A stretch of DNA of 64,000 nt from Sphingobacterium sp. R2 (GTDB lineage: Bacteria > Bacteroidota > Bacteroidia > Sphingobacteriales > Sphingobacteriaceae), in contig NZ_CP142884.1 in NCBI RefSeq assembly GCF_040760075.1, positions 2,852,001-2,916,000 of the forward strand. Reading direction: 5' to 3'. Below the pieces are notes generated by a model. The model was not told where the DNA came from and searched no databases. It saw only the letters and a program-made list of their open reading frames with translations. Shown here piece by piece: positions 61,006 through 64,000 of this stretch (its first letter is position 1; every line of letters starts with the position of its first letter). The translations under genes and the position numbers were made by a program.

Positions 61006-64000
61006 ATGAAAATGAAAAATCTATTCATTATTATACTCTGCTGCTTCTCAACTGTTTGTTGGGGGCAATATTTAAAGGGGCGTGTCGTTGCTCTGCCTGA
61101 TAGCACAGGCATCGAAGATGTGACCATTGATGTGCTAAGTTCTTCTTTCAAGTCAAGATCCGTCAAAGATGGCATGTTTCAGGTGACTGTACCTCGAGGA
61201 ATCTATATGATCCGCTTTTCAAAGATTGGGTTTCAAGCAATTGAAATACAGTGGTTTACTGAAAGTGATAAGAATGAAATACTTATTGCTCTTAAGCCCG
61301 CTGTAAATCAACTGGGGACGGTAGATGTGCTGTCGACAGGTTATTACACCGTCCCTAGAGAAAGGGCCACGGGTTCCTTTGATTTTATTGATAAAAAGCT
61401 GCTAAATAGATCGGTAGGGGCAAATCTAATTGATAGATTGGAAGGAGTGACAAATGGACTTTATTTTGACAAACGGCAATCCAGTGGTACGGATAAGGAA
61501 TCTAAGCTATCATTGCGTCTCCGTGGTGTAAGCTCTTTGACCGCAGGTAATGAACCTCTGATCGTCTTGGATGGATTTCCATATGGAGGATATATTGATC
61601 AGATAAATCCCAATGATGTTGAGCATATCAGTGTCTTAAAGGATGCTGCTGCGGCAAGTATCTGGGGCGCGCAGGCAGGTAATGGTGTAATCGTCATTAC
61701 GACAAAGAACGGTGGACGAAAAAATAAGTCACAAATTGATTTTAACTTCAATACCACTGTATTCGCCAAACCTGATCTAACATATAATCCTTCTTTTCTC
61801 GAATCAGGCCAATACATTGCGCTTGAAACATCTTTTTTCAATAATGGCTTCTATGATGCGGCAGAAAAAAATGCAGCGAAACCTTTACTTTCAGATGCGG
61901 TACTCTTGTTGTTCAAACAGAAACGAAACCAGATTACTCCTGATGAATTGTCCGCGCAGTTAGATAGGATGTCACAGCGTGATATCAGGCAGGATGTAGG
62001 AAAATATCTCTTTCGGAGGATGGTCAATGATCAATATAATCTTAGTATCAAAGGTGGTGGAGATCGAAATTTTTATTACCTATCAGGAGGCTATGATAAA
62101 AGTCGAAAATTCACGACCGGAGTAACAGCAGATCGTATTACATTGCTGTCTAATCTTGGTATCGATCTGACCAGTAAAATAGAACTTAAGCTCAATTGGG
62201 CATTTAATAAATTAATCAATGTAAACAATGGGGTGGATTATGATCGTACCATCCAGCGGCTGCCTTATGGGCAGCTGGTAGATGATCAGGGCGAGCCCGC
62301 CATAATACCCAACGGTTACAATATGGATTATATCAATGAATGGAATGCTAGTGGTCGGCTGGACTGGAGCTATAAACCCTTATTGGAAAAGGATCAGTAT
62401 GACCGCAGGGGAAATCAGATGCAGATTCGTATCAATCCTATTCTGACCTACAGATTAAACAGCTTTTTATCGGTCATTGCAAACTATCAATATCTCAATG
62501 ATCAGAACAAAGATAGGCTACTCCGAAGAACAGATAGCTACTATGTTCGTAATCTCACCAATCGTTTTACCCAGGTTGACGGTACGCAACTGTTTCCGTA
62601 CGGAGGTGTTTTGCGTGAAGATAGGGATGAAGATATTAGCCACACTGCTCGACTACAGGTTAATATGAGTAAGAACTGGGGCGATCATGACCTGGTTGCT
62701 TTGGCAGGGCATGAACTGCGCCAGGTCCGGAGGCTCGGCAGTACCAAAGAGATTTATGGATTTGACGACGACGTATATGTGTCGCAGGGGAGATTGGACT
62801 ATTTGACACGCTATAAAACCAATCCCTCGGGAACAGCCCAGATCACAGAGCCTGCAAACGGTGTCTCGGACCAGGTGGATCGTTATGTGTCTTACTTTGC
62901 GAATGCAAATTATTCGTTTCGAGGTCGATATAATGTTTCGGGAAGCGTGCGATGGGATGCATCTAACCTATTTGGTGTAAAATCTAATCAAAAAGGTACC
63001 CCGCTGTGGTCGGGAGGTTTTTCGTGGCGTATGGATGAAGAACCCATATTGCAGCATCTCCGCTTGCCCTTGATCCGATGGCGGCTGACATATGGCGTTA
63101 ATGGAAATGTCAATAAACAGGCTTCAGCTTATCCAATTGCCTCGTACAATACCGACTTGCTAACAGGATTGCCTAATGCACAGATTCGGACTTATCCCAA
63201 TCCGCAGTTACGCTGGGAACGTGTAGAAATTTTTAATGCGGCCTTGGAACTTGGACAACGTTCGAATAGGATTAGCGGAACGTTAGAATACTATCGTAAA
63301 AATAGCAAGGATGTACTGGCCTTGACACCACCTCTGGATCCGACTACAGGGTATAACTCCATGGTACTGAATAGTAACTATTATGTTAACTATGTGCATA
63401 TCAATGGAAAGGGTATAGATCTTACGTTAAATCTTCGGAATCCAATCGGTAAAGGACTATTGGAAACGAATATCCTGCTGAATATGAATAAAAACAAGGT
63501 GACTAAATACCTAACAGGGCAGACAACACCCATAAATGCCTATTTGACGGGTACAAATTTTAATCCACCCGTGGAAGGTAGATCCTTGGATGGTATCTAC
63601 AGTTTACCTTGGTATGGATTGGATGGTAACACGGGAAGCCCTCTGGTAAAAACAGATAGTGAGCTTGTTATTGATAAATATGCTGATGTGATAAATAAAA
63701 TGAAGCTCGAAGATTTGGTCTATCATGGCCTTAGCGTCCCGCCGATATATGGTTCTGTCCGCAATACATTGAGTTGGAAGGCTTGGAACTTGAGTGCCAA
63801 CATACTTTGGAAAGGTAACTATTATTATCGTCGAAGCTCTATTGACTATGGGGCATTTGTAAGCAGTGGTTTGGCGCATCGTGATGTTGCGGACCGCTGG
63901 CAAAAAGCAGGTGATGAGGTTTGGACAAATGTACCTTCAATACCAACCAAAACAGTGAGCAATAGAGATCAGTATTACAATAATGCAGAGATTTTGGTGG
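61006..64000 (+). CDS. SusC/RagA-like TonB-linked receptor, 3' end cut by the window
   Basis: At least 998 codons of an outer-membrane channel. Met1 or Met3 (MKMKNLFIIILCCFSTVCWG) starts a Sec signal. A carboxypeptidase-regulatory-like domain covers about 22-100 (GRVVALPDSTGIEDVTIDVL), then the plug (LSLRLRGVSSLTAGNEPLIV, then ISVLKDAAAASIWGAQAGNG) and most of the barrel. The TonB-box region reads LGTVDVLSTGYYTVPRERATGS, and the plug motifs match the SusC group. A SusD gene should follow outside the window. It has no STN domain, and the preceding gene is the TlpA-like protein rather than a regulator. Confidence 0.93.
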   Translation, partial: MKMKNLFIIILCCFSTVCWGQYLKGRVVALPDSTGIEDVTIDVLSSSFKSRSVKDGMFQVTVPRGIYMIRFSKIGFQAIEIQWFTESDKNEILIALKPAVNQLGTVDVLSTGYYTVPRERATGSFDFIDKKLLNRSVGANLIDRLEGVTNGLYFDKRQSSGTDKESKLSLRLRGVSSLTAGNEPLIVLDGFPYGGYIDQINPNDVEHISVLKDAAAASIWGAQAGNGVIVITTKNGGRKNKSQIDFNFNTTVFAKPDLTYNPSFLESGQYIALETSFFNNGFYDAAEKNAAKPLLSDAVLLLFKQKRNQITPDELSAQLDRMSQRDIRQDVGKYLFRRMVNDQYNLSIKGGGDRNFYYLSGGYDKSRKFTTGVTADRITLLSNLGIDLTSKIELKLNWAFNKLINVNNGVDYDRTIQRLPYGQLVDDQGEPAIIPNGYNMDYINEWNASGRLDWSYKPLLEKDQYDRRGNQMQIRINPILTYRLNSFLSVIANYQYLNDQNKDRLLRRTDSYYVRNLTNRFTQVDGTQLFPYGGVLREDRDEDISHTARLQVNMSKNWGDHDLVALAGHELRQVRRLGSTKEIYGFDDDVYVSQGRLDYLTRYKTNPSGTAQITEPANGVSDQVDRYVSYFANANYSFRGRYNVSGSVRWDASNLFGVKSNQKGTPLWSGGFSWRMDEEPILQHLRLPLIRWRLTYGVNGNVNKQASAYPIASYNTDLLTGLPNAQIRTYPNPQLRWERVEIFNAALELGQRSNRISGTLEYYRKNSKDVLALTPPLDPTTGYNSMVLNSNYYVNYVHINGKGIDLTLNLRNPIGKGLLETNILLNMNKNKVTKYLTGQTTPINAYLTGTNFNPPVEGRSLDGIYSLPWYGLDGNTGSPLVKTDSELVIDKYADVINKMKLEDLVYHGLSVPPIYGSVRNTLSWKAWNLSANILWKGNYYYRRSSIDYGAFVSSGLAHRDVADRWQKAGDEVWTNVPSIPTKTVSNRDQYYNNAEILV

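Noticed and set aside
1..64000. tRNA, rRNA, prophage or complete insertion sequence
   Set aside because: I looked for cloverleaf tRNA ends, rRNA motifs, integrase, transposase with terminal repeats, and phage structural genes, and saw none. The Rpn family is sometimes called transposase, but no terminal repeats flank this copy.

Overview
The window looks like the chromosome of a Bacteroidota bacterium, most likely Sphingobacteriaceae and Sphingobacterium-like. The evidence is SusC/SusD pairs, FecI-FecR-TonB receptor signalling, many SPII lipoproteins, few Shine-Dalgarno sequences, and promoters of the Bacteroidota type (TTG or TTTG, 19-20 bp, TAnnTTTG). This assignment rests on gene content read by eye, not on a database match. 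Both edges cut genes: a DEAD-box helicase on the left and a SusC-like receptor on the right.

Layout. 1-9.7 kb: DEAD-box helicase (minus), then a FecI sigma / FecR anti-sigma / STN-type TonB receptor locus with two lipoproteins and a small coiled-coil protein. 9.7-15.9 kb (minus): S41 protease, two tandem OmpA-family paralogues, two tandem universal stress proteins. 16.3-20.9 kb (plus): alaS, a TlpA-like lipoprotein, an orphan response regulator. 21-33.4 kb: pyrC, an LD-carboxypeptidase and an M14 peptidase face a minus-strand block of NlpC/P60 endopeptidase, dipeptide epimerase, SusC and SusD; a Tat-type glycosylasparaginase lies beside it. Together these look like a muropeptide or glycopeptide uptake and recycling locus. 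33.5-47 kb: msrA, topoisomerase IV subunit A, an ABC exporter operon with a GNAT enzyme, an MFS transporter, a SpoU methyltransferase divergent from an Omp85-family protein, and a large thioredoxin-fold protein. 47-54 kb: a WGR protein and SWIM zinc-finger protein pair, then an S41 protease.

54-59.7 kb is accessory in character. It holds a broken DUF1016 (YhcG-type) gene, an Rpn-family nuclease with a strong internal ribosome-binding site that could give a small intragenic antitoxin, a decayed fragment resembling that nuclease, and a two-gene unit of an HTH-like protein and a transglutaminase-like/GNAT fusion.

The most unusual stretch is 58.1-59.5 kb. A consensus promoter reads into about 1.5 kb without a convincing gene. 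It contains nested hairpins, a pair of mutually exclusive stems and, from 58801 to 59487, at least four arrays of short boxes repeated every 11 nt exactly. In the clearest array ten TTCG-type boxes are followed by ten CGAA-type boxes around one axis; the 7-nt spacers differ but their length never does. This block leads into a TlpA-like / SusC operon and I recognise no named element in it.
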